Shown here: positions 28,862-47,400 of the stretch, piece after piece
Numbering within the stretch: the stretch's first letter is position 1
Layout: the number at the start of each line of letters is the position of its first letter
DNA from: Anseranas semipalmata
Taxonomy: Eukaryota > Chordata > Aves > Anseriformes > Anseranatidae
Reading direction: 5' to 3'
DNA length: 64,000 nt
Assembly (NCBI GenBank): GCA_013399115.1
Contig: VXAA01005218.1
Location: 44,737 to 108,736 of the forward strand
The notes under the pieces: model-generated
The model's input: only the letters and a program-made list of their open reading frames with translations
What the model was told of the DNA's origin: nothing
Databases searched by the model: none
Position numbers and translations under genes: made by a program

Positions 28862-31800
28862 CATGAAAATAAATCAGTCATTAGGAGGGCTTCTCTCTGG
28901 CCCAAAATAAAACTTAGAATGAAGGAGAATAAGACACTAATAAGTTAATGATTAGGACACAGATTTCAATCATGGGAAACCCAGATACAAAGTCTAATCT
29001 CTGCCCAATGATGAAAAGCAATGCAAGCAAAGTCTATCTCTGTCCCAGGCATCAAGTATTTCAGACATCAAGCTGTTGAGGTCTTGAGGTCTTTCTCTAT
29101 TTAGTCACAAAGAAATAACAATTCCTTTTTTTTTTTTTTTTTGTGGAGAATAAAAATGAATTAAAATATTTTGATTTTTAGTATTCTTGTTTTCCATCCA
29201 TCTCCAGTGCCAAGCCGTTAGAACAGACATACTAGACATACCAAAGCCTTTTTCTTACACATGAGAGATGATTGTGCTTTAGAATCACTCAGCTGTCCAT
29301 ATTCTGTGTTAAGTAAGACATACAGACGAGAAATACTGAAAGCTTATAGCGTTAAAGAAAATTCGACCAAGCACATCTGAATATTGGTAATGCGGCTGTG
29401 CTTGTATGGAGTGGCTTTGTTTGTTCTTCACAGGCAGTGGTGTAAAACAAAACTAGTTCTCCTGAGCACAGTGGGATTTGTCTTGATTCATCATCATATT
29501 ACAGCCATCCAATGTGAATTCAAAGTCGTACATAGATTTTCACATGTGCTTCACACAAGTGTACCTACTACATGTTGTGGAGGCAGTGGAGAGTGAGGCC
29601 CAGCTGTATATGATGTATATGTAGTGTACTCTGGTACCAGAAGTAACTCAGGATGGCCTCTGGAAAATGATCAGTTCATTTAAAACTGCAGCTTGAAGGG
29701 ATGACTCTAATAGCTTGCTACTGGTGCTATGGACTCCATAGCTTTCCTGCTTTCACTGCACTTCCATAAACAGTAAGTTGAACATGGTTTTATCTTGATT
29801 TCTCTGGAGGCGATGTAACAGTAATGAGTTGTAAATGATCTTAACAGATTGCTGTCTGCAGGAGTGTACCATGTAAGGGAAGACCAGTGAAAATAAGCAG
29901 TACAAAAGATATTAATAAGTAGATATAAAGAATAAATTGGATTAAAATAAATTTAATATTTGTTTATGAATTCTTGCTACCCTGCTCTTCAGCATGTCTC
30001 ACGAGCAAGAAAGACAAGCTGCTGTGTTGTGGTATTATTGTATGAGAAAGCAGATCAGGCATCCAGAAACAGGCCGGTGGATGTTTGATCTTGCTCTGGA
30101 CCACTGCCTGATTCCAGCCAAGTTCTCCTAACAGGTGGCTCACTGACTGGTGTGTCAATGTGACACTCATTCAGGGAGATGCTTGGATCACAACCTGCTT
30201 CAGACTGAGGAAGAGGGTCTTTGCTTTGATGAGGAAATTGCTAAAACTCATTTCTCATTAGTGTTTCCTAAGGTTCTTTGGAAGAGAACAACAGTTTAAT
30301 TAAAGGCTGATGTAAACATGTTTCTGCACACTTTCCCTGCAGCATTTTATCACATTAGAATTGATCAAAATTGTTGCCTTGGGCTGTCTTGAACAGATAT
30401 ACATCTGGAGCACCGTTTGTGCAAGCTGCTGATGAGCAGGCTACATATGCGATGCTTCACAGCAGCTCTACTGCCTTCCTATGTAGTCAGATTTACCTTG
30501 TTGGGCAATGAGATGATCTAACTCTTTTTTATTTGAAAAAGCCCTTATTTCTTTGATGTGATGCTTTAAGTTTATAACACACCACTCTTCGTACATACTC
30601 TATCTTCACAGTCATATGAGAATACAGGCAAGAATGATTTGGAATAGGACTGAGAATTAGAAAAAGAAACAAGCCTATTTTCCACATTTGAAGAAAATTC
30701 TAGGCAGGACAGGACACAGTGTGTTCTGATTAATATTGACCTTTTGATAACTCCGTCCAAGTGTTTTTGGCATTTTTCTGCTCTTCATATATACTTAGCG
30801 TTTTTCCAAAAGTCTAAAAATAAATCACACTGGAAACTGTTTTATTTTCATTCTCCATGTAATAAGGATTGGAATCTCATTCCTGAAACTTTTACACAGA
30901 CATAAGAACAAATGGCCTATTTTTGTGACCTCTTCTTGGTCACTCATTATGCAATTATCAGTATATAACTAAGCTGTATGTAGCAACTAGACAATATCTC
31001 ATGAAGCAGAAAAAATCAAACATGTTTCAAAGTGAGAAAAGTGGGTGTTTTCCATCATGTAGAAGCTACTGGTAAAATCACATGTAGGCTTGCTGTTGCT
31101 TTAATTCATTCTGCTTTATTTAAAGGCACTGCTTTCTAAGGAGCAAAACATAAAACAGTGAAAAACTGCTTTGCCTTTTCTTTCCCCCTATTTTTAATTT
31201 TAACTGGTAACTCTCCAAAGGACTGTAACTATTGTGCTTTCTTAAGACAACTATAAACTTCCTCTCTTGGTCAAGGAGAAGATGGCTGCAGCCTGCCCTC
31301 CTAACCCATACAAACAGTTATTGTTCCGGCTCTCCTGTCGGCTGCATCTGTTACTCCGTGGTAAAAGGACTACGAGTGCTCTGTTATGATGTCAGGACAC
31401 ATGGGGAGAGCAGCAGGGGTACCAGGCAAAGTGGCTATCTGAATTACTTTACAATGCCAAGTGCGTTGTTCTAACAGAGAAGCTGCTGCATGCACTTCAG
31501 CCATTATTCTTTGCCAGTTGCCTGTGCTATATACAAGACTTCTGAAAGTACTTCAAGGTGGCATGCCACACAATGTACAATAAAGTCTCTTTTGGTGGGT
31601 AATGAGTATTTTTCCAGCAATGCTGAATTTTCTACTAATGACTAGCAGTGTCATTCACCTTGATGAGGACATAGTCTTCTGCATGAGAAGTTCATTGTTT
31701 TTGCTTTGTAACTTATGCTGTCTGTCTTCTATGTGCTGACTACAATTCTTTTCTCTGTAAAGTAGAAGCAGAAAAAAATGACACATTTTTAAAGTAAATG

Positions 31801-34249
31801 CCAGGGTTATCATAGTCACCAATCTCCTTTTCAGTAGATTCTTTTCAAATTAGTGATGTCCCTAGGGGGCTAATGGATACTCTGATTACATTGCACTTCA
31901 TATAGCATTCTTCTTCTGAGCAACTAAAATATTTTGGTTTTGAAAAACACAGCAACTTTTGCTTGTTAAATGAAGAAACAGTCAATGACCAAATTAAATC
32001 TCTGCTGCATTCCAGCAATCAGAGCTGCTGATGCATGCAGAACTTCAGGAGGTAGGCAGCTCTTTCTTTCATGAGTTCTTTTGTTGAATATGGACTTTAC
32101 ATAAGGAAGAAATTTTCCACCTCCAACCCATGTTGTTTTTTGTTTTTACTTAGGGAGGCTCAACTGCAGTACTTTTAATTTGAAATAAAATTCAACTCTT
32201 TGTACATTCTCTTGTTTGCGATAGCCTATATATGGTGGAGTCAACAAGTTAAGTGGTTACCGATAACTGCTGGGACAATATGGATGAACAGAGAGCTGCA
32301 GTGGGAGGCTGTGTCTACAAGCTGTTAGTAACACTTTTTCTCAGACTGTAACACTGCAGTGTTTCGGCAGAGACAGAATGTACATGCAGTGAACCACAGT
32401 ACAAAGACAGTAGTTGGTTGATTTTGTCCTGTGACTCTTATAAAACCCTACTTCTGTTGTGGAGGGATGAGAAGTTCCTTGCTCTGATGAAACTATGACC
32501 TTGTATTAAGAAGCTAGGCCTGTTATTCAAGCAGAAAATAACACCATGAAATGTTTCAAAGTCATTCCAGAATTAATGTGCCCTTTTGTCACAGGTTGCT
32601 TATGCAAAACTTAGTTTAAAAGAATTGAGTCTTGCAATTTTAAAAAGGATTTCTTAGCTTAGCAGAATAAGTGTTCACCAAAACCGCAACTATTTGGCAC
32701 TTGCATCTTTGCTGCTTGCCGATAGATTCAAAGAAATAAAATATCCCTTCATTTTCTTCCTCAAGAGCAATTAATTTACAAAATCTTTATAAGACAGCTA
32801 GAGGTGCCTCCGTCTGTACTCAGTGTTTTTTAATAACAACAGAAAATTGCAACAGATCAATATAATACAAAAACATACAGCAACTGTTGTCATATCTGTT
32901 AAAATTGAACAAGTGCTGAATTGCTTTGTTGTAAGGCAATTCCTCACTCTTGTTGAGTACTTCCCTGAGTGAAAATCTTTCTCAGCAGCCTTGCTAAAGA
33001 GGTGAAAGTTGCAGGGTATTGGGGAAATCAGCAGATGTAGCAGCCAGGACCAAAGCGAAACGGAGAAGTTGCAGGGAGGCGTGGAGGGGCACTTGCAGGG
33101 TCTACTCTGGGTCTGGCGGCAGTGCCTCTGCAGAGCTCAGCAGTGGTGGCAGGGCAGGTAGGTGAAGCGGTCTCTCAGTTTGAGGGTAAGGCTCTCAGGG
33201 TCAAACCCTGCAGTTAAGCTACAGACAGTTCAGAAAGCACTGGTTTGATTTGGTCTCAGTAGGGCGCTCCTGTTTCGCAGGGATCTTCCAAGAAGATTTT
33301 ATGTCCTCCAGAATAGCACAATACAGTGTGCTAATATTAGAAGTGCCAAAATCACTTTAAGGATGAACATGGTCCACGTAGGAAAGTCAGCTGCAACATG
33401 GCCCCAATCCAGTAAAGTACTTAAGAAAAGAGCTTTATTTTACACATGAGTTAGTCCCATTGATTTGAAATGAAACTCACTTATGATGTGTATGTGTGTC
33501 CTATAAAAATATTAAAATTAACTTTGAAATAATTTAGCTTGGGGCAAAGTGCAACAAATACCTCTTAATTAATTTAAACTTTTGGAAAGAATTCGGTGTT
33601 TTTGCTTTATGCAATGTCAGTAACCCTGTATGATAGAAATCATTTGTTTGTCCTTGCTATTGTGTTATCTTCATGCAGTGAGCTCTGACGAGAGGTTTTT
33701 GTTGATACGGAAACTGGAAGGAAGAGGTGGGAAGGCCCTACTTGAGACATGGAAAACATGAAATAGAGAAGTTAATCCTTTATTCTTAGGGAGGTTACAT
33801 TGTTTCACTATGGCTTTGGAAAGGGTAAGGGAAAGGTTTTGAAATAACAAAACAATAAATGCCGTAAAATGGCATGTACATGACAGTTACCCCACACACC
33901 TGAGTGTAGGTGTTCCATTAAAAAATGCAATAACTATTACATGGCTGTTGAAGGAGCAGATGATTTGGTGATGTTGTGGGGAGTTGGGAAGTGTCTAGGG
34001 AGGTTCTGAAGACATTAATTTCTTCACTGTTTGGCTTGTCTGGTATGAAAAGAATGTAGTTTCTGTTTTGCAGGAAAAAAAAAACACTTAGTGGATTATT
34101 ATTCATTCTCAAGTTGGAAAGCGATAGTTTAAAATTAGTTTATTGGTCATAGGGGAGTTGGGTCACCAAACAATATTTATGCAAGAACTGCAAAAATAAA
34201 CATCTTCAGTTTACAAAATCATGTGTCCTGAGATAGGCTTCTAAGCTAA

Positions 34250-37217
<2,968 letters not shown>

Positions 37218-38397
37218 TAAAACCATGTGAAGCCTCCAAAAGAAATCCTGTGTGGAATGTGTATCTTCCAGGGGGTTTAGACCGATATCTCACTAGTTCT
37301 GGTCTCAGAGAAAGCTGGGAGCTGGAGCACATATCCTATTCAGCATGGTTGAATAAAGGGAGCAGGATAGTCATATCCACTCACAGTTGTTCTGTCAAGC
37401 ACAAGAAAAACGTTTGCATTGAGCAATCCGGCAGCACCAACAGTGCTGATCTCAGTCCTGCACCCCTTCTGCAGGCTGGGTGTCTCTGTGGCCAGGCAGC
37501 GGGGAGGTCTCCCTGCTGGCTTGAGTGCCAGGATGGAGGTGAAGCTGCTGCTGCAGGAGAGAGCAAGGTGTATGCTGATATGTACATGCACGTGTATGCA
37601 CATGCACAGACATACAGTTATATTTAGACCAGCAATTGAAATAAACGCTGGCAAGGTAATGCTTGCACTGTTTCACAGATACCTGACATCGCACAGATAG
37701 AAAGACATTACTGTAGTGAGTGCAGCACAGACCCCTGGACTTGATTTTCCTTCCTTCTGTAGAGGACATGCAGTAACAGATGAGCTCCTGGCTGCTACAA
37801 TGATGCAGTCTTGTCTCTGATATGGGAAATTAACGTGGTTTTCATTAGAGAAGTAATTTGTAAAGGACTGTGTGCAAAACTACTTTCCATGATAGCATCG
37901 GCACATAGCATTAACTTGTGATCTGTACTGTGGGATAAACTGCAGCTTGGTCTGTCAATGCTTGGAGTATTTCCAGTGTCAGTGTAATGTAATCTTTGCT
38001 GCTTGGGCTGGTATCTGTTTTTGATGCCTTGTCTGAAATGCTCCTGCAGAGTCCCATAGCTTGTGCTCTAGCATGTTTTTGGGAGAGCCTTGGGAATGCA
38101 AACTGAAGTGGCAGCGGTCAGATTTTTCTGCTCCTAAGAATTAGGTTCCTTTGGAAGGGCTGTCTTATCAGGGTTGAGGGAATTGCTGTGCTAGCATTTT
38201 TTTTTTTTCCACTAATGACAGGCCTTTCAGTATGTATATCAGGCACAAGAGCAGTAGAACTTGAGACTGAATCAAAGTTTCTATGCTGAATAAGAGATAA
38301 GGCCCCTCTGGGCTGTTCAGAAGGTCATTGTGGCTATTGTCCCCATGGGCAAATGCTCCAGTCCAGCTGCATGACTTTCTATGTATTTAAAAAAAAA

Positions 38398-38426
38398 NNN
38401 NNNNNNNNNNNNNNNNNNNNNNNNNN
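38398..38426. other. Assembly gap (29 N) in an A-run
   Basis: Seven or more A before and twelve A after the Ns, so this is probably an unresolved homopolymer rather than missing genes. Confidence 0.95.
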
Positions 38427-41400
38427 AAAAAAAAAAAAGTGGGGGTCCATAAAATCAAAACTTTCTTTGAAGGGAGAGTCCTAACAATGTGATTTTTGTT
38501 GGTTACAATATTAATGCAAATTAAACCAAAAAAATGAAAATTGAGTACATCAGCTTCAGAATACAAATTGCTATCTGTGCATGAATTGAAAGTCTTTCAG
38601 TCCCATATAGCATTTTTGCTGAGATTCAGCTGGGAACGTTGCACACAGGACCTGATTTTAATTTGTGTAAAATTTCCATGAATAACAAAGTCTAATTAAG
38701 ACATCCATTAAAAGTCCTTAACGTTAATTCAGTGTGGAAAATCTTAGAGTTCTATTGGATTTTTTTTTTTAACTGATGTCTTAATTAGGCACTATTAAGG
38801 GAAAAATTATGCAAATTAAAATCAGGCCCTTAGTGTTCTGTATTTCTTTAATTATTCAGTGTTTCTTTTACTTGGATTTTTATTTCTTATATATATTAAA
38901 AGAGCAGATTAGGTGATAATCTCACTGGATTGTTCAGTGTTCTGGTTTAGGTCATTACTGAAAAACTACAACGTCTAAATGAAATATCTGACTTTCTTTC
39001 AGACAGTTGATGAATGTGTCGTCTTTTGATTTTAATATTGGGAAATGTATTTACTGAGCAGGAGAAGCATTTCCAACTCTTTGCCCAAGCAGAGTCTTAC
39101 TCTCTTCCCTTATCAGTAGTTAAAAGATTTATCTTTAAACCTTAAAAGACAAAATTTTACTCTGCTGATCCTTTCAGAATTATAGTGAACAGAAAACATT
39201 TCCTATTCTTGTGTTGTGGTACCATAGGGAATAACAGGACAAACTGGCTTCTATTTACAACTTTTGCCACCTTCCATAGCCTTTATATTAGGCTAATGTT
39301 TTTCATTTCATTTGATGTTCGATTTAGTTCCTGAGAAGAGGGGCTGGGGTTAAACAACACCGAGTATGGGATTCCAGGCATCTGCACCAGCTATTCTCTG
39401 CAATTTATTATCATTAATCACTGTTATTAATGGAACCTCTTTTAAAAGTAATTCTTTAAAGTTCACCTCTGAGAAATGCCCTATATTAGAGGAGTTGCAT
39501 ACCCAGTCAAAATATCTCCAAAGAGAGCAGTTAAAGGATGGTTGTACAAAACAGTAAAATAGCAAGAATAATTTTTTTGATTAGGAAAAGAAGCAGCCGT
39601 CTGTGAAGTTTCAGTGACAAAAGAGAATTGTTTTGATACAATGGCATGCTTTGAGCCAAACCAGTTTTTCTTTTCTAAATAAAACATGAATTTTTATTCA
39701 AATAAATTTAATTATTATAAAATGCAAAACTGCATCTGTAGGAATACCACATCAAATTTAATTATACTTTCCCACCTCAAAACATATTCATTTGGATTTC
39801 AAAAGGAGAACTATGATGATAGTTTTAATTTCAGCTTTAGAAATAGAAAGAATGGATACCCTGACAGCATTTACCTAAAATGAACCGTTCCTCCCCAACA
39901 TCTTTCAGTAATACACTAATTTAGATTGTTACGACAAGCAACTGAGATGCCTTGTACTCCCCACAGCAATTTTGAGATTAATTACATTACTACTGCACTG
40001 ATTATAGTGAGACAGTCATGCTATTCAATGGAATACTTTAAGTAAAATTAGTTTAAAGCTATAGAACTCCCATAGGTTTCCACAGGGGGAAACAGTGGGC
40101 AATTTTCTTGACATAATGTTAACTACTCCAAATTATGTGTGATGAACAGTCAGGAAGTTCAGACAGGCCCTTTGGCTGCAGTGAAAAAATGATGCAACAA
40201 AAGATGATCCCAAACAAAAGAGCTGTGGCTTTCAGTTTCATGAGTATCTGTTTATTATCCCCCATTTGATCTGGAGAATAAATAAACAAATATATTGAAC
40301 AGAAATGGATCTTATCAGATATAGAGCTGGACTTGCCTCCAACTAGGAATCTGAAAAGTTCCCAAGATTTTGAGAATTGCTGTACTTTCCACTAATTAAG
40401 TAACTCTTCTGAGACATTTTTATTGTATTTATTTAAACATTTTTCATCTTAGCTTAGCATGTTACTGCATGAGATTTTGTGTGTGAGTATGTATCTGTAT
40501 TATGATGGTGTGATGGTCTCTCTAGTTAAATTGATATTGGTTACCCATTGTATGTTTTATCAAAAACTACATGTGGTATGTGTCTAATCCACCTACAGTA
40601 TTTATCCATCTAAAATATATTGTGGTCTTCAAAACTACCCCAAATTTTTAACATGTATTTCCTCTTTGAATGATTCCAGCTGGATGCTTGAATGTTTTAT
40701 ATGGCTTGGAAAAATTTACCTTGTGTATGTGTATGTACTCATGTACATGTATATACACAGATTTGTGCACATTTAAAATGCATTGCTAATCGAGAGTGTA
40801 TGAAACAATACATAGTATTAAATTAGACTTCCAACGAGGCTGAACAAATCACCTAGCACAACAAAAATTATGTGGCTGAAGGCAAATCTAACAGCTCCAA
40901 ACTTAATGTCCCAGCGAGTTAACCGGAGTAATTTCCTGATTAAGGTGTGGTGAATCACAGAAGAAGGGTCAGCAAGTACAATGAAGTAAATGATGGTAAA
41001 GCAACCAGTTAAGGTGAATTCTGCTGAAGAGTATTCTGGCATCAGTGAGATTTTTTTTTCTGTCTGAGCCAGGCAAACAGAAGTAGACAATCTTGCAAAC
41101 CCCTTGACTTTGGATTGTGAAGGGCACACTTTACAGGTAAACTTAAAGCAGATTCTGTGATGTTATTGATGAAATATGCAGATCTCAGTGGCATGGTAAA
41201 ACTGCTTCCAGTTTGGGGGAGTGAACTATCAGACCTTTTTCCTCTTAAAAATAAATGCATTATACTTATTGTATACTACAGTGCAAATGAACAACTGTCC
41301 ACGTATTGACTTAAATCCCCAAGTAATTAAAACATACTTTGGTGCAATGTGGGCTGGTTTGCAGCTTTATTTTTTAACAGTTTTATCTTTGTCTGAAGAC

Positions 41401-44400
41401 AGAAATATCTGAACTGCTAGAGAAGAGCTGCTTCTGGAAGCCGGTGAGGCCACTTGTTTTCCTCTCATTAATGATTGGTGTGTTCAATTTTTTTTATTTT
41501 ATTTTTTTCTAGTTTAAAAAAAGATAGACACACTTTTAAGGAATTCCAGGCAGATACTTTGTCGTTCTTCAGTACAATGACTGCAGTCATCTGGCAATGA
41601 GGAGGGAATCTTGTGAGGCTCTGTTTGGGGTGGCAAAGGGTTTCCTGTTGGTTCTTGGGAGAATACTAGCAGAGTAAGCCAGCACAAGTGATATGTATAC
41701 ATGGGGTTTCTTTGCTATATGTAGTAACTTTATTTATTGACATTTAACAGTTTCAGATTCTTGTGTGAGTCTTTCCTTTTAATTTTTAAGTAATTATTGA
41801 AAATTAAATAAGGCAATGTACTGGTTTTATTTGTAATTAGGAGGCAGAGAGAGATTACTAGTTTAGGTTTCTACTGACAAGTGACTTAAAGGTGTAATTG
41901 CAATTGTAAATGATTACTTTGTATTTATTTTACTCATTTTTACTTTATTAAATGTAGAGTTATAAGTCTCTGAATTACATAAAATTCCATTAAGTCCAAA
42001 GATATCTTCTGAATATTTATCTGCAAAGAAATTTGCTTTCCCGTGCTTGTATAACTTGAACTTGCCGTGCTAAGGCAAATATCAAAGGAAAGCTGAGTAT
42101 TTCCTTTTGTTTGGCAACAAATAATTCAGGTTTTATGAGCTCACAGGTAAAATTGTTGTTCAGGATGGAGGACTCTTCACCTAGAATGTCTTATGATATC
42201 CATGTCTGAACACTGGTTGAGGAAGTTCTGCAGCTGCTCTCAGTTTCAGCTGCATTGTATCAAAAGGAAAGTGTTTACTCAAATGGATGAGATTCAGAAC
42301 TTTATAGATCAAAGTCAACACCCTGATTGCTTTCAGAAAATAATACAGAAATGATGTTGTCAGACAAGAACTGGCAATAACATGTTTTTTTCTGAAGCTA
42401 ACACCTCCAAGCAGACAGGTAGCTGCGTGCCACACCACCTGAAGCTTTTGTGTGGGATCTCCCAGTGAGGTCTGTGTAGGATGTGCTGTAGCAATCAGTT
42501 ACTGAGGTTGCAAGGATATGGAAACTCAAGTGAGATACATCCTTAAGGAAAGTGGTGAGTGGCACTATAAAAGGGCAAAGTATGTTTCTGTTACAACCCC
42601 ACCATCCAATAGGAAAAAAGGTCTGCATAGACCTGCTTCTTGTTAAACAAATGCTTTATGGAACCCATGAGATTCGACACAAGGAGAAAAGACCCTACAG
42701 TACTTTCTACAGTCTCACTGGCAGTGCTCTGTTAATATCATTTTTTTTTTTTTTATGCTTAGCAGAGCATCAAAGACACTGTTGTATTAGTCAGATAGGT
42801 AATATTTTGGGGATATGTCTTCCACACATTTGATGAAACTGCCTCCTCTACCATTGAGATTTCTCCCATGGGAGACATTTGATGGGTACAGGTGATGTAA
42901 CATCAGGATTTTCTATGCAAAAACTCTAGTTCTGTAAAAGGTTTGGGTTGTATCATATTACCAAAAAGAAAAAAGTTTTGGGGGGAGGTAGAAAAATGGA
43001 AGATATTTCTTCCACTTTCTTTTATTTCTAGATTTTCTGAAACATCCATAATCCCCCTGTAGATATCACAGAGCACAATGGCGTGGATTTACTGACAGAA
43101 CTTATTAGTTATGAACTCCAGGTTCATCGACGTGGCCAGTAGATAACTTTTAAAACAAAATATTTTGTATATGAGCAGGGGAGCAAAATGTGTAGAACTG
43201 GATTTTCTGCAGCTTTATCAACAAAGAGAATTCAATCAATGGTCTCAAAACTGCTCTATGATAGATAGAGTTTTGCAGTGATATTCATCACCACAGTATC
43301 TGAACTTTGTCGTTAGAAGGGACTGGAACTGTTGAGAAGACAAAAGTGATAATGTATTTCCAAACACACCAAACCCAATGTGACAGAACTGTTCTCACAG
43401 GTGGATTACCTAGCTGTAATAGGTTAACATTCTTGGGTAACACAGTTTCTGTTGAAAAGCTTTTGTTCAGAGATGCAGGTATATTGTTCTCCAAGATTAA
43501 GGGTTAGCTGGAATAACATCATTTTTTATTAAGTCCAAAAACTTCTTTCTGAAACACCTGACGAAGTATCCTAAGTAGTTGTACTAGGACATATACAGGA
43601 TTAAGATAATTTCTGGCCCTTTGTTGATTATTTCTTTGAAGATATTCTGTATTTAAGATTCCAATGACAAGTGGGCTTACTTTATTTGGACCTTGGAATT
43701 ATAGTTACAATTCTAAAAAAAAAAAAATTATTAAAAAGATATTGTTGGAATTTAAACTTAAAATATATTTTACCATTTACGTAACTTAATAGTTTGTGTG
43801 AGTTGTTGAAATATGTATCTCAAATTTCTGTTAGGCTTGGATGTTTCATTTGCAGATATTAGTGTTGCCATTCCAATATGACAAAAGAAAGATTTTTTTG
43901 TTAGATTTTTGCTAGAAATAATGAGCTATATGACAAAACACTGTTCAAATACAAAACTGAAAACCTACAGTATAAAGGTGTTGGTATTTGGGAAAATCTG
44001 TGAACAGTAGTCTGAGAGGAGGTTGACTGACTACTGATTATAAATCTGTTAATAAAATCCTAGCAGTGAAAATAACTACAGTAAATCCCGATTTTAAGAA
44101 AGTCCATATTCATACCTGTTAAAAATTTCTGTTCAGACTTCAGACCTAAGGATTAACTGAAAGTGTGTAGTACAGACAATCAGACATTAACTGTCTGAGT
44201 TTATTTAAAAGTTTTTTGTCTGAGTTTGATTAGTCTGAGTTAAGTTACGCTACATTTATGACAGTGAATACAGTGGTAATTCGAGATGCTGTGATATTAA
44301 AAAGCTGGAAAATATAACACTGGTCTAAAAATCAAATTAGCCTCTAGTCCAACAATAAAAAATGTATACCTGCATATACTGGGGTTAAATTTGCTATTGT

Positions 44401-47400
44401 GGTTGCCTCTTTCCTTCTCATTTTCAACTGCACAGCTTGTTTATCTAGCACAGCTGCCTTCCTGCAATTTGCTTGAGGTTTATGCCTCAGGCATCATAGT
44501 TCTGTTTGTGAATCCATTACACAGACATATTGATGTCCCAGTTGATAACAGTTGATTTTTTCACCTGTAATGCATTGGTCTGAAGAATCTATTCAGGGAA
44601 AACTAGAACTAGAGCCTAGAACTTGTATTAAATAAGGACAAAAGTATTTCGTACTTAATGATGTGTTATAAATATTTGAACTTGTAATTTAAGTGGATAC
44701 TATTCAAATAGATATGTAGTTCCTACGCTAAATTATCTTTTGACAGAACTGCAAAAGTTAAAATGGGAACAGGTCACAGAAGTGTTTTCTAGCATCCAGT
44801 TTTTAATAAAGTTATGAATTATGAACTTCAGAGGGCTATTTCTGCATGAAGGGTCTCCCAGTTTTCACCAAAAGCTTAAAGTGGGACACAGGACTTGAGA
44901 TGTCCAGGACAGCTGGTCTTCTTGAGCTTGTACCACTATCAACTCCCATACTCTACTATCTAGACTTTTATTTTAAAAGCTTTTAGTTCTATGTTTGCAA
45001 AGATAACTACATAAGCGTGAGCTGAGTACAAATCAATGCAGCAGTGTCAGCGTGATCCTGAAGACAGGCCTAAGCAATAACTCTGAGACAATTACACGAT
45101 CTGTTTATTTAAGATTATTTTATGGTCTTGGGCTGCAAACTAATTACAATACCTTAAATATAATTTTTTTTAAACCGTTTCACTGTTGTTCACTGCATGC
45201 AAGAAAGTCAAGTATGGATGTTCAAGAAGGCATGAGTAACAAAATTTGAGAGAGTACAAGACTTTTCATACATTCTGTTTTCAAATATAACTCACCCAGG
45301 AAAAACACTGAAGTTTTAAGACAATTTCATGTATACCATTTCCCATGACAATTTGTGGCAGAGAGAGGACCTCCATTCACATCTGAAAAACTGCTGGGAA
45401 TATTGAAGAAGAATTATATATGTAAGAGTCCTGGTAGGTATGTGCTTACCTACAGCTGAGGTTAGTTTAAAGTTTAAGTACAGGAAGCATTCAGTATGGA
45501 AGGGAAGTTAGGTTCTTAGACATGGTGCACCAAGCTCTGTCACCTATCCCTTTGTGTCTTACCTTGCTTGCCAAGCAGTAACACCTGAATAGTTTCTGCA
45601 ATACGTAGTACTTAACATTAATGCAAAATTTCAAATTGGTTGTTTTGATACAAATGTGAAAGCAGAGAGTAAGTGCTAAAAAAGGAAAAGGAATAGATAT
45701 CAGAGATTACAAAAATAAAAGTAGAATAAATGGTAAAGTGCAGTCAGAAGGTACTTGGGGAAATGTGACAATATGTAATAAAATTTTTAAGAGGCAGTTA
45801 AGTTATAATTCCATTTGAAATCTAATGTACAGTCAGAGTCTGAAATATTGGCACCATAAGAATTAAACTTACTAAAGTAACAACTTTTCCTTTTTCTTAC
45901 TTTGGAGGTTTGATTTTTCTGTTTAGAAATTACAGATCCTGGTTTCATTGTATTATGTTTTTGCTCAGTTTTACATTTAGCACAGATAAGGAACAATAGC
46001 TACTGTTTAAGAACACAATGAAAAAAAAAAAGAAAAAAAATAGAAATTTGACACTTGGGATGTCACAAACCATATCCACTAAAATTGCTAGCAAATTCTC
46101 CCTGGATTTCAGCAAGGACAGGATTTCACGCTCACTTTTGATGAAGTGGGGAGATGTACTGCACTGCTGTTATGTACTACACAGGGAAAATATGGTTTAC
46201 ATGAGAATGGATTTTAAGTATATTCTTTCTTTTTCCTATAATTCAGCAAAGAAAGGGTTTGCTGTTTTGGACCATATACATAAGGACTAAGCTGGAGTCC
46301 ATGTGAGCCATTGCATTCCTATTGACTGGGATCACTAGGAAACAGTAGAAGGTGATACATTGCTGTAAATTGTCCTGGACTCCAGCTGTGTCCATTTAAT
46401 TAATTTGAGTCTGGCTTCGGAGACAGAGCTGCTTTTGGAAGCTGATGACACTGGCTGTTTTAATCCATAAATTCCTTGGAATCTTCTTTCTTAGTTTCTA
46501 ATAAAAGCTGTTCATTTCAGTATGGGAATCTGTTGTTTCTGAGGTACACTAGCACACCACATGAGCTAAGCATCCTAAGGTAGCCCTACAGTCACAGGCC
46601 CGTGACTCCACCTAGGAGCTAACAGATGCAACTGAGACCTCCAGTGGGCTGCCTGGAAGGCTTGACCACCAGGGAGGAGAGGGGCTTGCTGCTGCGGCAG
46701 GCTTCCCAGAAACATACCAAAGGTCCAGTCCAAAACAGCACAAGTTGTGTAACTCTTAGAGATTTTCTGAATTTGTTAGTTAAAATTTTCACTTTCTTCT
46801 AAGGCAGGTAGAGCCAGATTTCTGTTCACTAAGATTCCTGGTTTTAGAGGCTGGCAGGTGTTTAAAATATAGCTCATAAGATAAAAATCCCTAAACCACT
46901 GCTACAATGGATCCCCAAGAAATAGACATATTGGCACATACTTAATATATGACTATTTGCTGTAATGTAAAGATTTAATTTGCAGCAGATGCTGAGTAAA
47001 TTTTTAGGCAACACTATTCTCTACAAGTTGCCTTGTGTATATTCTGCTGTGACTCATTTTCATTTCAAGTGTATATAGTAAGGGAGATCTATCTAACTAT
47101 TTTCACCCAGTGAATAAAATTCTAGATAATGTACGAGTTACTTGGGGAAATTTAAAATGTGAAAGCATTGTCATTCCTTTGAATGAGTGCTCCTTTCTTA
47201 TTTTCAAACTACTTTGACAGCTGACTCTCATTCACCCACCCATTATTAAACTCTTAGTAATAACTTTTCAATTTAAGCAATTAGGAACATTAATGAAGAA
47301 GTGGTAAATACCACCCAATTCTTATATTTACAAGATCTTGGAACTGCATGGCTTTTTTGGCCCACCTCCTAGTTTTGTTTTGGAGGTGACTTTTTTCATT

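Noticed and set aside
40818..41129. 103-codon minus-strand frame with a hydrophobic C-terminal half
   Set aside because: No family recognised, no splice or promoter context, and composition fits chance in AT-rich DNA. A protein search could revive it.
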